Assembly (NCBI RefSeq): GCF_006543045.1
Contig: NZ_RBZW01000076.1
Location: forward strand, 118,820 to 182,819
Direction: 5' to 3'
DNA length: 64,000 nucleotides
Source of the DNA: Salinadaptatus halalkaliphilus
GTDB lineage: Archaea; Halobacteriota; Halobacteria; Halobacteriales; Natrialbaceae
Under the pieces are notes generated by a model that saw only the letters and a list, made by a program, of their open reading frames with translations, was not told the origin of the DNA and did not search any database. Position 1 is the first letter of the stretch. Every line of letters starts with the position of its first letter. A program made the translations under genes and the position numbers. Shown one piece after another: positions 1 through 9,105 of the stretch.

Positions 1-747
1 GACGCAAAACTCAACGCCGTCCTCGAGTTCGTCGATCGGGACGAGGAGATTCAGACCTACCTCGAGGCCCAGAATATCAACGCGGTCGATCGGATGCGCT
101 ACAACGACCACGGCGTCAAACACATCGAAATCGTTCGCAACCGCGCGCTGTGTCTCTACGAGTTGCTCAAAGCGAGCAACGTCGAGTTCAACGGCGCGGG
201 CGAGCAGGGACTGTCAGAGGCCGACGAATCGGTGATCATCGCGCTGGCGGCCACACTCCACGACATCGGCCACGTCGTCCACCGTGACGAGCACGTCTAC
301 TACTCGATTCCGCTGGCTGCCGATATCCTCGACCGCGTCCTCGAGGAGTTCTACAACCTTGCCGAGGCCGTCCGGATGAAAGGTGAGGTGTTACACGCGA
401 TTCTCTGTCATCACACGGCTGAGACCCCGCTGACGACCGAGGCCGGCATCATTCGCGTCGCCGACGCCCTCGACATGGAACGTGGCCGGTCCCGAATTCC
501 GTACGAACACGGTGGCCGCGGCATCAACACGCTCTCGAGCCAGGCGATCAAGCGCGTCTCGCTGTACGAGGGTGAGACCAGCCCCGTCCTGGTCGAGATC
601 GCGATGACCAACGCCGCGGGCGTCTACCAGGTCGACAACCTCTTGAAGGCGAAACTCCGCGGGTCGGGACTCGAGGACGAGATCCGTATCGTCGCCGTCA
701 ACACCAACGAAAACCACGAGCAGTTAGTCGAACGAATCGAACTCTAA
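1..747 (+). CDS. HD-domain phosphohydrolase, 5'-truncated by the window edge
   Basis: The frame is open from base 1, so the true start lies upstream; an internal ATG at 94 is not the likely start because the sequence before it reads as normal protein. The motif HDIGHVVHRDEH near the middle is the HD metal-binding signature, followed by a second histidine cluster CHHT, as in metal-dependent phosphohydrolases that act on nucleotides or phosphorylated substrates. The C-terminus is a small alpha/beta domain. The substrate cannot be read from sequence. The TAA stop overlaps the stop codon of the convergent wHTH gene. Confidence 0.85.
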   Translation, partial: DAKLNAVLEFVDRDEEIQTYLEAQNINAVDRMRYNDHGVKHIEIVRNRALCLYELLKASNVEFNGAGEQGLSEADESVIIALAATLHDIGHVVHRDEHVYYSIPLAADILDRVLEEFYNLAEAVRMKGEVLHAILCHHTAETPLTTEAGIIRVADALDMERGRSRIPYEHGGRGINTLSSQAIKRVSLYEGETSPVLVEIAMTNAAGVYQVDNLLKAKLRGSGLEDEIRIVAVNTNENHEQLVERIEL

Positions 748-971
748 TCGACGAGTTCGAATCTACCGTCCGTCCGCTCGAGATGACCCCGTTTCCGTAA
801 CGTTCCCGTGATCGAGAGCGCGGTCCCTTTCTTGATGCCGAGATCGGTACAGAGCTGATCGATCGTCGTCTCGCCGCTCGCCCCGACGTAGAGGAAGACG
901 AGCTTTGCGCGAGCGGACTCGAGATCTGTGGGTATCGTGAAATCGATGCTGTGTGCCGATTGTGATGACAT
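744..971 (-). CDS. Small winged-helix transcriptional regulator (TrmB/MarR-like)
   Basis: This 75-residue protein is one winged helix-turn-helix. A segment ending ARAKLVFLYVG is followed by a recognition region (TTIDQLCTDLGIKKGTALSI) and a wing (RKRGHLERTDGRFELVD). Such single-domain proteins are common haloarchaeal regulators; no ligand domain is present and the target is unknown. Its TAG stop overlaps the TAA of the convergent HD gene by two bases. Confidence 0.75.
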   Translation of the reverse strand: MSSQSAHSIDFTIPTDLESARAKLVFLYVGASGETTIDQLCTDLGIKKGTALSITGTLRKRGHLERTDGRFELVD

Positions 972-1236
972 AGTCGACCGATGTTTTTCGACGATAATAA
1001 ATCTCTGTTACAACAGATGTCGAAATGGGGCCGGCGCATGTGGCTCTCGGGCGTGTCAAAGAAATTGTATGGCTACGACACCGACGTTTCGAGGACGAAC
1101 GCTCACGATTCTCGTCGTGCGATGATTGTACGATCGACGAATGACACGGTTGTGGACGGTGCTTGCTACCGCAAAACACGATCTGGGATTACCAACAGGC
1201 GTATCGTTTTTATCTCCGCCACAGAATCGGTACGGT

Positions 1237-1431
1237 ATGTCGACTCAAATTACTATCCTCGCACTCCTGACCGGGCTGGTTACCGGAGCGTTGTTTCGGT
1301 TTCTCAATATCCCCATTCCCGCACCGCCGGAACTACCAGGGATCATGGGTATCGTCGGTATCTACGTCGGCTACAAGCTGATCGATCACTTCGGGGTTGG
1401 CGTCGACATCCTCGAGTTAATCGGGACGTAG
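1237..1431 (+). CDS. XapX-domain small membrane protein
   Basis: This 64-residue protein has two hydrophobic segments separated by a proline-rich turn (IPIPAPPELPG), then GIMGIVGIYVGYKLIDHF. That is the XapX layout, a family of small membrane proteins of unknown role. I chose the ATG at 1237; an upstream in-frame start at 1126 would add residues unlike a membrane protein. It is monocistronic. Confidence 0.75.
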   Translation: MSTQITILALLTGLVTGALFRFLNIPIPAPPELPGIMGIVGIYVGYKLIDHFGVGVDILELIGT

Positions 1432-1477
1432 GCCTCCCGACAAATAGCTGGCACCGTCGGCTGTACCGATCCGGCCG

Positions 1478-1666
1478 TCAGGACGACTCCAGCGCCAGCG
1501 ACGCCTTCGCGAGCAGCCAGAAGACCGTGACGACGGCGACGAACACGGCGGCGATGTAGCCGATCCACACCAAGATCCCAGGAGCGTAGGCGACCATTTC
1601 GAGAACGTATAGCAACAATAGATAGCCGGCGACGATCGACAGCAAGACGCCGATTCGCTTGATCAT
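1478..1666 (-). CDS. Small two-TM membrane protein, unknown function
   Basis: The 62-residue product has two hydrophobic helices (about residues 6-28 and 32-54) and begins with the basic MIKRIG. There are no catalytic residues or known domain. It lies downstream of sdhA on the same strand with a gap of about 97 bp, so read-through from the sdh operon is possible but unproven. Confidence 0.6.
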   Translation of the reverse strand: MIKRIGVLLSIVAGYLLLLYVLEMVAYAPGILVWIGYIAAVFVAVVTVFWLLAKASLALESS

Positions 1667-1763
1667 GGGTTCGATATTGGTGACGTGCCTTCAAAAGATG
1701 TCGAAACGGTAGCTTCCGGCCGGAGACGAGAGTCCGTCCGAGTGCTCACCACACCAATCCGTA

Positions 1764-3602
1764 TCAGTAACTGCGTTCTTTCGGCTCGTAGGTTTTTTCC
1801 TCGCCCTCGAGGATGACCGGTCGATAGAAGATCGACGGCTCGCCGTCGTCCCAAGAGACGAGCGTGTGTTTGAGCCAGTTTTCGTCGTCGCGGATCTGGT
1901 TCTCCTGGCGCCAGTGGGCGCCGCGGAACTCGTTTCGCACCAAGGCACCGAGCGCGATCGTTTCGGCGACGTCGATCAGGTTGCGCGTCTCGTAGGTCTG
2001 CTGGAGGTCGGTGTTGAACGTCGTCGAGGGATCGTCGACGTAGACGTCCTGGTACTCCTCGCGACACTCTCGGATGATCTTCAGTGCCTTCTTGACGCCC
2101 GCTTCGGTCCGGAAGACGTTGACGTAGTCGGTCATCGCCTGCTGGAGCTTCGAGCGGATCTCGGCGTGTTGAACGCCGCTGTCTTTGTTCATCAGCCGGT
2201 CGACGCGGTCGCGTTCGCGTTCGACGGCACGCTCGAGGGCACCCTCGGCATCGGCTGCGACTCCGCCGTCTGCGGCGACGCCACCGGAGCGCTCGAGGCC
2301 GGCAGCACCGGGCTGGACGGGAAGGTCGGTCTCGGTCTCGTCCTCGACATCGTCGCCGTACCCAGTCCGAATTTCGGGGTCGCCGAGATCCTCGCCGGCA
2401 GCGTGACGGCCCGCGCGTTTCCCGAAGACGATCAGCTCGGGCAGGGCGTTGCCGCCCAGTCGGTTGCCGCCGTGGACGGACACACAGGCACACTCGCCGG
2501 CGGCGTAGAGCCCGTTGATGCAGGTCTGGCCGTTCTCGTCGGTCTCGATACCGCCCATCGCGTAGTGTTGGCCGGGTTTGACCGGCATCGGCTCGACGAG
2601 ACCGTCGACGCCCTCGAAGTCCTCCGCGAGGTGGAGGATGTTCTCGAGGCGATCCAGAATGCGCTCCTCGCCGAGGTGGCGCATGTCGAGGTGGACGTAC
2701 TCGTCGTCGACACCGCGGCCCTCGTCGACCTCGGTCAGTTCGGCACGCGCGACGACGTCACGGCTGGCGAGTTCGCCGGAGTTGTTCGCGTACCCGTACT
2801 CGAACATGAAGCGTTCACCCTCGTTGTTGAAGAGGATACCACCCTCGCCACGGACACCCTCACTGATGAGGACGCCCGTCGAGGGGAGCGACGTGGGGTG
2901 GAACTGGATGAACTCCATGTCTTCCAACGGTGCGCCCGCACGATATGCCATCGCGTGGCCGTCGCCGGTACAGGAGACGGCGTTGGTGGTGTGATCGAAC
3001 GCCTGCCCGGGGCCGCCGGTCGCGAGCACGACGCCGTTGTTCGCTTTGAAACCCTCGATCTGGCCGGACTGGACGTCGTAGGCGACGACGCCGTGACACT
3101 CCCGATCGTTGGGGTCGTCCTCGTCGCTGGTCGCTAGGTTCATCACGTACCACTCGTCGTAGACCTGAATGCCGCGTTTGACGACCTGCTCGTACATCGT
3201 GTGCAGCAGGTGGTGGCCGGTTTCGGCGCCGGCGTAGGTGGTCCGCGGGTACGAGAGGCCGCCGAACGGTCGCTGGGAGACGCGGCCGTCCTCCTCCCGG
3301 GAGAATGGCATCCCCCAGTGTTCCAGGCGCATCGTGTCCTCTCGAGCGTCCTGTGCGAGGGTCTCGACTGCCGGGGCGTCGCCCAGGTAGTCCGAGCCCT
3401 TCATCGTGTCGTAGGCGTGCAGTTCCCAGTCGTCGCCCTCCTGGAGGGCGGCGTTGATCCCACCCTCCGCAGCGCCGGTGTGGCTGCGGACGGGGTGGAG
3501 TTTCGAGACGATCGCCGTATCGGCTCCCGCCTCGTTCGCTGCGATCGCGGCTCGGAGGCCGGCGCCGCCTGCGCCGACCACGATGACGTCGTGTTCGTAC
3601 AT
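1764..3602 (-). CDS. sdhA: Succinate dehydrogenase flavoprotein subunit
   Basis: This 612-residue protein oxidises succinate to fumarate in the TCA cycle and passes electrons to SdhB. The N-terminal FAD Rossmann motif VVGAGGAGLRAA (from residue 9) is followed by RSHTGAAEGG, in which His41 is the expected covalent FAD attachment site. GEGGILFNNEGERFM and HGGNRLGGNALPE are conserved SdhA/FrdA motifs. A low-complexity Gly/Ala insert (GGVAADGGVAADAEG) precedes the C-terminal domain. It is the last gene of sdhC-sdhD-sdhB-sdhA, one base after sdhB. The stop is followed by TACGGATT, which resembles the arm of the palindromic repeats elsewhere in the window. Confidence 0.97.
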   Translation of the reverse strand: MYEHDVIVVGAGGAGLRAAIAANEAGADTAIVSKLHPVRSHTGAAEGGINAALQEGDDWELHAYDTMKGSDYLGDAPAVETLAQDAREDTMRLEHWGMPFSREEDGRVSQRPFGGLSYPRTTYAGAETGHHLLHTMYEQVVKRGIQVYDEWYVMNLATSDEDDPNDRECHGVVAYDVQSGQIEGFKANNGVVLATGGPGQAFDHTTNAVSCTGDGHAMAYRAGAPLEDMEFIQFHPTSLPSTGVLISEGVRGEGGILFNNEGERFMFEYGYANNSGELASRDVVARAELTEVDEGRGVDDEYVHLDMRHLGEERILDRLENILHLAEDFEGVDGLVEPMPVKPGQHYAMGGIETDENGQTCINGLYAAGECACVSVHGGNRLGGNALPELIVFGKRAGRHAAGEDLGDPEIRTGYGDDVEDETETDLPVQPGAAGLERSGGVAADGGVAADAEGALERAVERERDRVDRLMNKDSGVQHAEIRSKLQQAMTDYVNVFRTEAGVKKALKIIRECREEYQDVYVDDPSTTFNTDLQQTYETRNLIDVAETIALGALVRNEFRGAHWRQENQIRDDENWLKHTLVSWDDGEPSIFYRPVILEGEEKTYEPKERSY

Positions 3603-3603
3603 A

Positions 3604-4479
3604 TTACCAGAATTTCAGGTTTTTCTTGACCGCTTCCCGCTTGAGCTCCTGAATGTGCTCGGTCAGCGGGATGTCCTTCGGGCACACCTCGGTACAGGAG
3701 AACTGGGTCTGGCAGCGCCAGACGCCGTGTTCCTGCTCGAGAATGCGGAGTCGGTGCTCTTTGATCGCCTCGCTCTCGCGGTCGTCCATCGCGAACTTGT
3801 AGGCCTTGTTGATCGCCGCGGGACCGAGGTACTCGTTGTCGCCGGCGGCGATGTTACAGGAAGACATACACGCGCCACACCAGATACACCGCGAGGACAT
3901 CTTGATCTTTTCGCGGTTCTCGGGGCTCTGGCGTTGCTCCTCGAGATCGGCCGCAGCGGGCGTCTCCTCGTCCTGGAAGTACGGCTCGACGGCGTGCATC
4001 TGGTCGTAGAAGTGATCCATATCGACGACCAGATCCTTGACGACCTCCTGGTGGGGCAACGGTTCGATACGAACCGGCTGTTCGAGTTCGACGATCTGTG
4101 TCTTACAGCCGAGTCGCTGTTTGCCGTTGACGAAGAAGGCGTCGGAGCCACAGACGGCCTGCCGACAGGAGTGTCGGAAGGTTAGCGAAGAGTCGTACTC
4201 GTCGCGGGCGTACATGACCGCGTCGAGAACCGTCATCCCTTTTTCGAACGGAACGTGAAAGTCGTCGAACCGCGGTTCCTGTTTCCCCTCGACTTCGGGG
4301 TCGTATCGGAACACCTTGAGGTGGACCGTCTCGCCCTCGAGGTCGCCCGCCGAATCGGCGTCTTCGGTCAGCCCCGATTCCTTTTCCTCGAGTCGCCGTT
4401 CCTGTGGCGACTGAGTCCCTTTCATCTCGGGGTCTTCCGGTGCTTCCTGTGTCTCTGGTTCCTGTTGTTGTGTACTCAT
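3604..4479 (-). CDS. sdhB: Succinate dehydrogenase iron-sulfur subunit
   Basis: The 291-residue protein wires SdhA to the membrane anchor. After an acidic N-terminal extension of about 50 residues comes a ferredoxin domain with Cys105, Cys110 and Cys125; the remaining ligand position is Asp (GSD), as in E. coli SdhB. The C-terminal domain carries CIWCGACMSSC and CTEVCPKDIPL for the [4Fe-4S] and [3Fe-4S] clusters. It sits tightly between sdhD and sdhA in one operon. Confidence 0.97.
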   Translation of the reverse strand: MSTQQQEPETQEAPEDPEMKGTQSPQERRLEEKESGLTEDADSAGDLEGETVHLKVFRYDPEVEGKQEPRFDDFHVPFEKGMTVLDAVMYARDEYDSSLTFRHSCRQAVCGSDAFFVNGKQRLGCKTQIVELEQPVRIEPLPHQEVVKDLVVDMDHFYDQMHAVEPYFQDEETPAAADLEEQRQSPENREKIKMSSRCIWCGACMSSCNIAAGDNEYLGPAAINKAYKFAMDDRESEAIKEHRLRILEQEHGVWRCQTQFSCTEVCPKDIPLTEHIQELKREAVKKNLKFW

Positions 4480-4480
4480 G

Positions 4481-4849
4481 TTAGTAGATCATCCCCGACA
4501 TCGCGAGTGCAACCCAGATACCCTGTGCGATGAGTGCAACACTAGCAATGATCAGGACCCCAAGCACTACCTTCTTTGGGGTGCCGGTGAGTCCCTGGTT
4601 GACCAAGGCGTTGTAGACGCCGTTGACGCCGTGGAAGGTTCCGGCGATGAGGAACAACACCATCGCCAGGAAGTAGCCAATGTTCTCCATCCGTGCTTGG
4701 GTCCCCATGAAGGTAACGTCCGCAGCGTGATTGACGAAGTGAAGCTGGAAGAAGTGAAAGGCGAGCACGACCACGAGAAACGCGGCCGTGAGCCGTTGCA
4801 AGAGCCAGCCGGTCCCACCAGGCGTGAACGACGAGTAGCGTTCCGCCAT
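4481..4849 (-). CDS. sdhD: Succinate dehydrogenase membrane anchor subunit D
   Basis: This 122-residue protein has three hydrophobic helices. Histidines in AFHFFQLHFVNH and in GTFHGVNGVYN are in suitable positions for haem and quinone sites. Its start codon shares one base with the stop of sdhC (TGATG), and sdhB begins just after it, which shows translational coupling. The C/D assignment follows gene order in haloarchaeal sdhCDBA operons. Confidence 0.85.
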   Translation of the reverse strand: MAERYSSFTPGGTGWLLQRLTAAFLVVVLAFHFFQLHFVNHAADVTFMGTQARMENIGYFLAMVLFLIAGTFHGVNGVYNALVNQGLTGTPKKVVLGVLIIASVALIAQGIWVALAMSGMIY

Positions 4850-5280
4850 CAGAGACCCACCCCCGTCAGGAAGGTCGGGACGCTCGCGACGGTGATCACG
4901 CCCGTCAGGATCAACGAGGCGTAGAAACTCTTATCCTGGGCCGTCAATCCGATGCCGAGATCGACCATCAGCAATCGAAGCCCGTTCAGAATGTGAAAGA
5001 CAGCGACGGCAAGCAAGCCGACCTCGAGTACGCGGATAATAAAGAGACTCTCCAGTCCCTGGATCGTCCCCGTATAGACGTCGACCTGTTCGCTCGCGAG
5101 CATCATCGTTTCGCCCTGTGCAGCACCGATGGCGGTACTCAGTACGGCGATGTGCGTGAACAAGTACCCGATCAGCATCCACCCGGTGAACTTGTGGAAG
5201 ATCCACGCCCACATGCCGGCCGAGAACTCCTTCCACCGACCGAAGTCCTCGATGAGACCGCGATTGTAAGACTGACTCAT
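4849..5280 (-). CDS. sdhC: Succinate dehydrogenase cytochrome b subunit
   Basis: The 143-residue protein has three membrane helices. Histidines lie in [17 protein letters not shown] and in the characteristic [16 protein letters not shown], which matches the H-x3-G-x-R-x3-x-D signature of SdhC and supplies a probable haem ligand. It is the first gene of sdhCDBA. The 107 bp before it contain an AT-rich stretch consistent with a promoter. Confidence 0.88.
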   Translation of the reverse strand: MSQSYNRGLIEDFGRWKEFSAGMWAWIFHKFTGWMLIGYLFTHIAVLSTAIGAAQGETMMLASEQVDVYTGTIQGLESLFIIRVLEVGLLAVAVFHILNGLRLLMVDLGIGLTAQDKSFYASLILTGVITVASVPTFLTGVGL

Positions 5281-5387
5281 GCGCTCATGTGGACGGTTTG
5301 ACCGTGGGGGTATAGAACTTACTTTTATCGCCTCGTCACACGCTGGCGATCAGCATTGTTTTCCGGGAGGATCATATCATCTGAGTG

Positions 5388-6437
5388 TTATAAATCGGAT
5401 CGAGACCGCCCGGTCGTCCGCTCGTACTCGATGGCCGTCCGTGTAGCCGAGGACAGTCCGACCAGATGACAGAGCGGGTTTCCCGGATAGACGACGGGGT
5501 TCTCGAGGACGCCGACGATCAGGCCGGTAAAGGGCGCCTCGACGGTAACGATGTCCGCTTCCTCTTTGAACGGGTTGGTGATCGTACAGATGACTTCGTC
5601 CTCGTGGACGAGGGCACCGCGACCGCGTTTCATGTCGACGATGCCGCCGGCGTCGGCCCGCAACCAGGTTTTTTCGTCGTCGTCGTCGATAATGGTTCGC
5701 CAGCCGGGCCAGTGGACCGAGGAGTCGCGATGACAGCCAAATTCGGCAAGGACGCTCGCAACGCCGGTCAGCGCGCGGTCGATGAGCCGGCGCTGGAAGC
5801 GGTGGGCTTCGCCCATCTCGACGGTGATCGTCGGAACGCCGGCGTCGGTGGCCTCACGCCGGAGCGTTCCGGTGGGACCTTCGCCGGCGATGATGACGTT
5901 GGAACTGAACGCCTTCGCGAGACGGTCAACCGATGGATCCTCCGTGTTGGCCCGGACGTGAAGCATGTTCGTCCGGCCTCGAGTGGACGTATGAAAGTCG
6001 ATTCCGAGGTCGCAGGGATCGATGAAGTTCGTGAAGATCTGGTGGGCCATTCGTCGGGCGCTGGTCGAACCTTCACGGCCGGGAAAGGATCGGTTGAGGT
6101 CGCGGTCGTAGATCGGAAGATACCGCTCCTGGGCCAGGAAACCGGGGACGTTCATCACGGGAAGACAGACTAACGTGCCGTGTAACTCGGCGTGATCCCA
6201 GTCGTGGGCGACCTCCCGGACGACCTCGATACCGTTGAGTTCGTCGCCGTGGGCGGCCGCCGAGAGAAACACCGTCGGCCCCGGCTTCGCCCCGTTGACG
6301 ATCGTCACTGGAATTCGCACCGGGTCTCCGAGATACGTTTCGCTGATACCGTAGCGGATATTGGCGGTCTCTCCGGGATCGACGCGACCGCCGTTATAGG
6401 TAAAGGCATCGTCGTTCGTCTCGCCAGCCTCGCTCAT
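5388..6437 (-). CDS. Succinylglutamate desuccinylase/aspartoacylase family zinc hydrolase
   Basis: The 349-residue protein is an M14-like amidohydrolase. The zinc site shows as AAAHGDELNGIEV (H and E) and DFHTST (H), with NRSFPG between them. The C-terminal 90 residues form a beta-rich lid resembling other AstE/AspA-like proteins. I chose the ATG at 6437 because GGAGGGG lies just upstream; extending to 6557 adds an unconserved 40 residues and would run into the divergent GNAT gene. The natural substrate is unknown. Confidence 0.85.
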   Translation of the reverse strand: MSEAGETNDDAFTYNGGRVDPGETANIRYGISETYLGDPVRIPVTIVNGAKPGPTVFLSAAAHGDELNGIEVVREVAHDWDHAELHGTLVCLPVMNVPGFLAQERYLPIYDRDLNRSFPGREGSTSARRMAHQIFTNFIDPCDLGIDFHTSTRGRTNMLHVRANTEDPSVDRLAKAFSSNVIIAGEGPTGTLRREATDAGVPTITVEMGEAHRFQRRLIDRALTGVASVLAEFGCHRDSSVHWPGWRTIIDDDDEKTWLRADAGGIVDMKRGRGALVHEDEVICTITNPFKEEADIVTVEAPFTGLIVGVLENPVVYPGNPLCHLVGLSSATRTAIEYERTTGRSRSDL

Positions 6438-6538
6438 ATCCCCTCCACCGCACTCACCGACGTGAATCTTGTCGTCTGTGGCTGGCGAGTTTAGCCACGT
6501 GGGCATACGTTTTGTACGAGGGGGTGGTATGATAGCAT

Positions 6539-7288
6539 ATGGAGATTCGTGATGCAACCACCGACGACGTCGATGCCATCCGGTCGATCGCCAACGACTC
6601 GCTCAACTCGACGTACACCGACTTTCTCGACGCGGAGACGATCGACGACGCTATCGAGCAGTGGTACGGCGACGGATTCAGTGAGGACCTGTCGGACGAC
6701 AGCTCGCTCGTTCTCAGCATCGAGCGCGGCGGCGATTTGGCGGGCTTCGCCCAGTGTGACCTCGTCGGACACCAACACAAGACCGGCCGCATCCTCTGGC
6801 TCCACATCGGCCCCGACCACCGCGGTGACGGGACGGGCGTCCGGTTGCTCGTTCGCGCCCGCGAACGACTCTTAGACGCCGGTGCCGAACAGGTTCAGGC
6901 GTTCGTCCTCGAGGACAACGAGGGCGGTAACACGTTCTACCGAGACCACGGCTTCGAACACGCCGGCCAGCGCGAGGTCGAAATCGGGTCGGAAACGTTC
7001 ACCGAAAACGTCTACGTCGAAACCGACCTCGAGGACGAGGGCTGGGGCGCGGTCGACGAACTCGAGGTCGATGGCCAGACCGTCTACGTCAGCTACGGCG
7101 AAGCTGACCGGGGATCGAAAGCGCCCTTCTACAGCGCTTACGAGACCGACGACCGCGAAGAGCTCTACGCCTGGTTCTGTGGGAACTGCGATTCGCTCGA
7201 CAACGCGATGGACGCGATGGGCCGTCTCGAGTGCAACGTCTGTGGCAACCAGCGCAAGGCGACGCGGTGGGATTCGTCGTACCTCTAA
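6539..7288 (+). CDS. GNAT acetyltransferase with C-terminal zinc-ribbon-like domain
   Basis: Residues 1-150 are a GNAT fold, with the acetyl-CoA loop in LWLHIGPDHRGDGTGVRLL and the beta5-alpha4 region FYRDHGFEHAGQ. The C-terminal 85 residues hold two cysteine pairs (FCGNCDSL and CNVCGNQ) and end KATRWDSSYL; this looks like the haloarchaeal DUF5816 module. The acceptor is unknown. It is divergent from the desuccinylase gene, about 100 bp away. Confidence 0.85.
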   Translation: MEIRDATTDDVDAIRSIANDSLNSTYTDFLDAETIDDAIEQWYGDGFSEDLSDDSSLVLSIERGGDLAGFAQCDLVGHQHKTGRILWLHIGPDHRGDGTGVRLLVRARERLLDAGAEQVQAFVLEDNEGGNTFYRDHGFEHAGQREVEIGSETFTENVYVETDLEDEGWGAVDELEVDGQTVYVSYGEADRGSKAPFYSAYETDDREELYAWFCGNCDSLDNAMDAMGRLECNVCGNQRKATRWDSSYL

Positions 7289-7405
7289 CCCAACGCACCG
7301 CGAGCCCCTGCCGCCAGAACCGACGCCACAGACCGCCACACGTCGTCACAACCGATCCGTAACGTCGGTTTGCAGTCGTGGTATCTCGTCCTTACTGCTG
7401 TTGTC

Positions 7406-7505
7406 ACCGCATTACAATTGGCGGATTCCACAATCGCCCGAGTAGTCGGCCAAGGACCGCATTACAATTAGTGGCCTCCACGTCCGAGCGAGCAGTCGGC
7501 CAGGG
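7406..7505 (+). repeat. Tandem imperfect 50-bp duplication upstream of the flippase gene
   Basis: Two adjacent 50-bp units (7406-7455 and 7456-7505) both begin ACCGCATTACAATT and both carry AGTCGGCCA near the end, with roughly ten mismatches between them. They fill the space before the flippase ATG at 7554. The AT-rich ATTACAATT core could be a TATA-type element, so the duplication may double a promoter or operator. The rest of the 265-bp gap shows nothing recognisable. Confidence 0.7.
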
Positions 7506-7553
7506 TGCTCTGGCGGTTCCGCCCAGCCGTCCTTGCAGCCGCGCAGACACAGC

Positions 7554-9017
7554 ATGAGCACACGGGAGCACATCGTTCGCGGATTCAAAGCGACGCTCGT
7601 CTCGAGAGCGATCTACATGCTCTCGAGTGCGCTGTTGATGTTTATCCTCGCACGGGTGTTGAACCCGGACGGCTACGGGGCGTTGTACTGGGCGATCGGG
7701 ATTCTGATGGTCGTCCAGCTGTTCGCCGACCTCGGACTGGGGAAATCCACCGCCCGGTACATCTCGGAGTACAGCGAGACGGACGAGGGCCAGATCCCGT
7801 ATCTGCTTCGGTCGGCGATTACCTACAAGCTGATTGTCCTGGCGGCCGTCTCGTTCGCTCTCTTGCTCTTACACGAGCACATCGCGATCGTGCTGGGCGA
7901 TCCGAGCGCGACGCCGTTTCTGGCTGTCGGGGTGTTGTTCGTCATCGCCCAATCGTTCAGCAGTTTTTCGATGATGGCGTTTCAAGGACTCAACCGCCTG
8001 GGCTACAGCGCGGCCGTCCAGGCAGTCAGCGGGGCGACGCGGCTCGTGTTCGCCGTCACGTTCGTCTTCCTCGGGTTTGGGGCACTCGGTGCGCTGTACG
8101 GCTACATCGTCGGCTACGCGCTCGCCGGTGCGTTCGGCCTTCTCGTCCTCTACATCGGTTTCTATCGACACTACGACCAGGCCGACGCCTACGAGGACGG
8201 GCTATCGCGCCGGCTCGCCGAGTACAGCGTCCCGTTGACGGCGACACGAAGTGCCAACGTCATTGACAAGCGGATCGACGTCGTCCTCGTCGGCGTCTTC
8301 CTCACGCCCGCTGCGGTCGGTTTCTACCAGCTCGGCAAGCAGATCACCGACTTCGTCCTCGCGCCGGCTGAGTCGCTCGGCTTTACGATCTCGCCGAACT
8401 TCGGCGAGCAGAAGGCGTCGGACCAACTCCAGCAGGCCCGCCGGATCTACGAGGAGTCGTTGACCCATACGATGTTGGTCTACGTGCCGGCAGCCGTCGG
8501 GATCGTCCTCGTCGCCGAGCCGTTCATCGGGATGGTGTTTCCGGAGTACGCGGGGGCGGTGGTGGTGTTGCAGGTGTTGGCAGGGTTCATGGTGTTACAG
8601 GCGATTACGAACCTGACGAGCGATAGCCTGGACTATCTCGGGCGCGCGCGGTCGCGAGCGATCGCGAAGGGCGCGACATCGATCGCGAACTTCGGGTTGA
8701 ACCTCGTGCTCATTCCGACCATCGGCGTCGTCGGCGCGGCGATCGCGACGGTCGCGACTCACACCGTCTACGTCGCGGTGAACCTCTACATTATCCACAG
8801 CGAACTGGCGCTCCGGCTCGGCCAACTCGCCCGGTCGATGGGGCTGATCTGTGCGATCACGCTCGCGATGGCCGTCGCCGTCTCCCTCGTCACGCCGCTG
8901 GCGTCGAATATCCTCATGCTGCTCGGCGCGATCGCGCTCGGTACCCTCGTCTGGGCGATTCTCGCGGTCGCCAGTGGCATGGTCGATCCACACGAGGTCC
9001 GTGCGATCGTTCGGTAG
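7554..9017 (+). CDS. Oligosaccharide flippase (Wzx/MATE-like polysaccharide biosynthesis protein)
   Basis: This is a 487-residue integral membrane protein with about 12-14 hydrophobic helices. The N-terminal GFKATLVSRAIYML and ARVLNPDGYGALYWAI are characteristic of the RfbX/Wzx branch, which moves lipid-linked glycans across the membrane. I chose the ATG at 7554; a TTG at 7533 is less likely. In haloarchaea such proteins serve N-glycosylation or exopolysaccharide. No glycosyltransferase lies in the window, so the glycan is unknown. Confidence 0.88.
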   Translation: MSTREHIVRGFKATLVSRAIYMLSSALLMFILARVLNPDGYGALYWAIGILMVVQLFADLGLGKSTARYISEYSETDEGQIPYLLRSAITYKLIVLAAVSFALLLLHEHIAIVLGDPSATPFLAVGVLFVIAQSFSSFSMMAFQGLNRLGYSAAVQAVSGATRLVFAVTFVFLGFGALGALYGYIVGYALAGAFGLLVLYIGFYRHYDQADAYEDGLSRRLAEYSVPLTATRSANVIDKRIDVVLVGVFLTPAAVGFYQLGKQITDFVLAPAESLGFTISPNFGEQKASDQLQQARRIYEESLTHTMLVYVPAAVGIVLVAEPFIGMVFPEYAGAVVVLQVLAGFMVLQAITNLTSDSLDYLGRARSRAIAKGATSIANFGLNLVLIPTIGVVGAAIATVATHTVYVAVNLYIIHSELALRLGQLARSMGLICAITLAMAVAVSLVTPLASNILMLLGAIALGTLVWAILAVASGMVDPHEVRAIVR

Positions 9018-9105
9018 CCGAAACCGTCGACTAACTCGAGCGAAAAAATGGCCGACGGCAGCGTTAACTGGCAATGCTTATCCCCTCGGTTGTCGTTCAC
9101 TCAGT

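Noticed and set aside
1126-1236. Longer start for the XapX protein
   Set aside because: The added residues are polar and unlike the family, while the ATG at 1237 gives a normal length.
1866-3137. Long open frame on the plus strand opposite sdhA
   Set aside because: It is the complement of a clear SdhA gene; long antisense frames are expected in GC-rich haloarchaeal DNA and its residues match no family I know.
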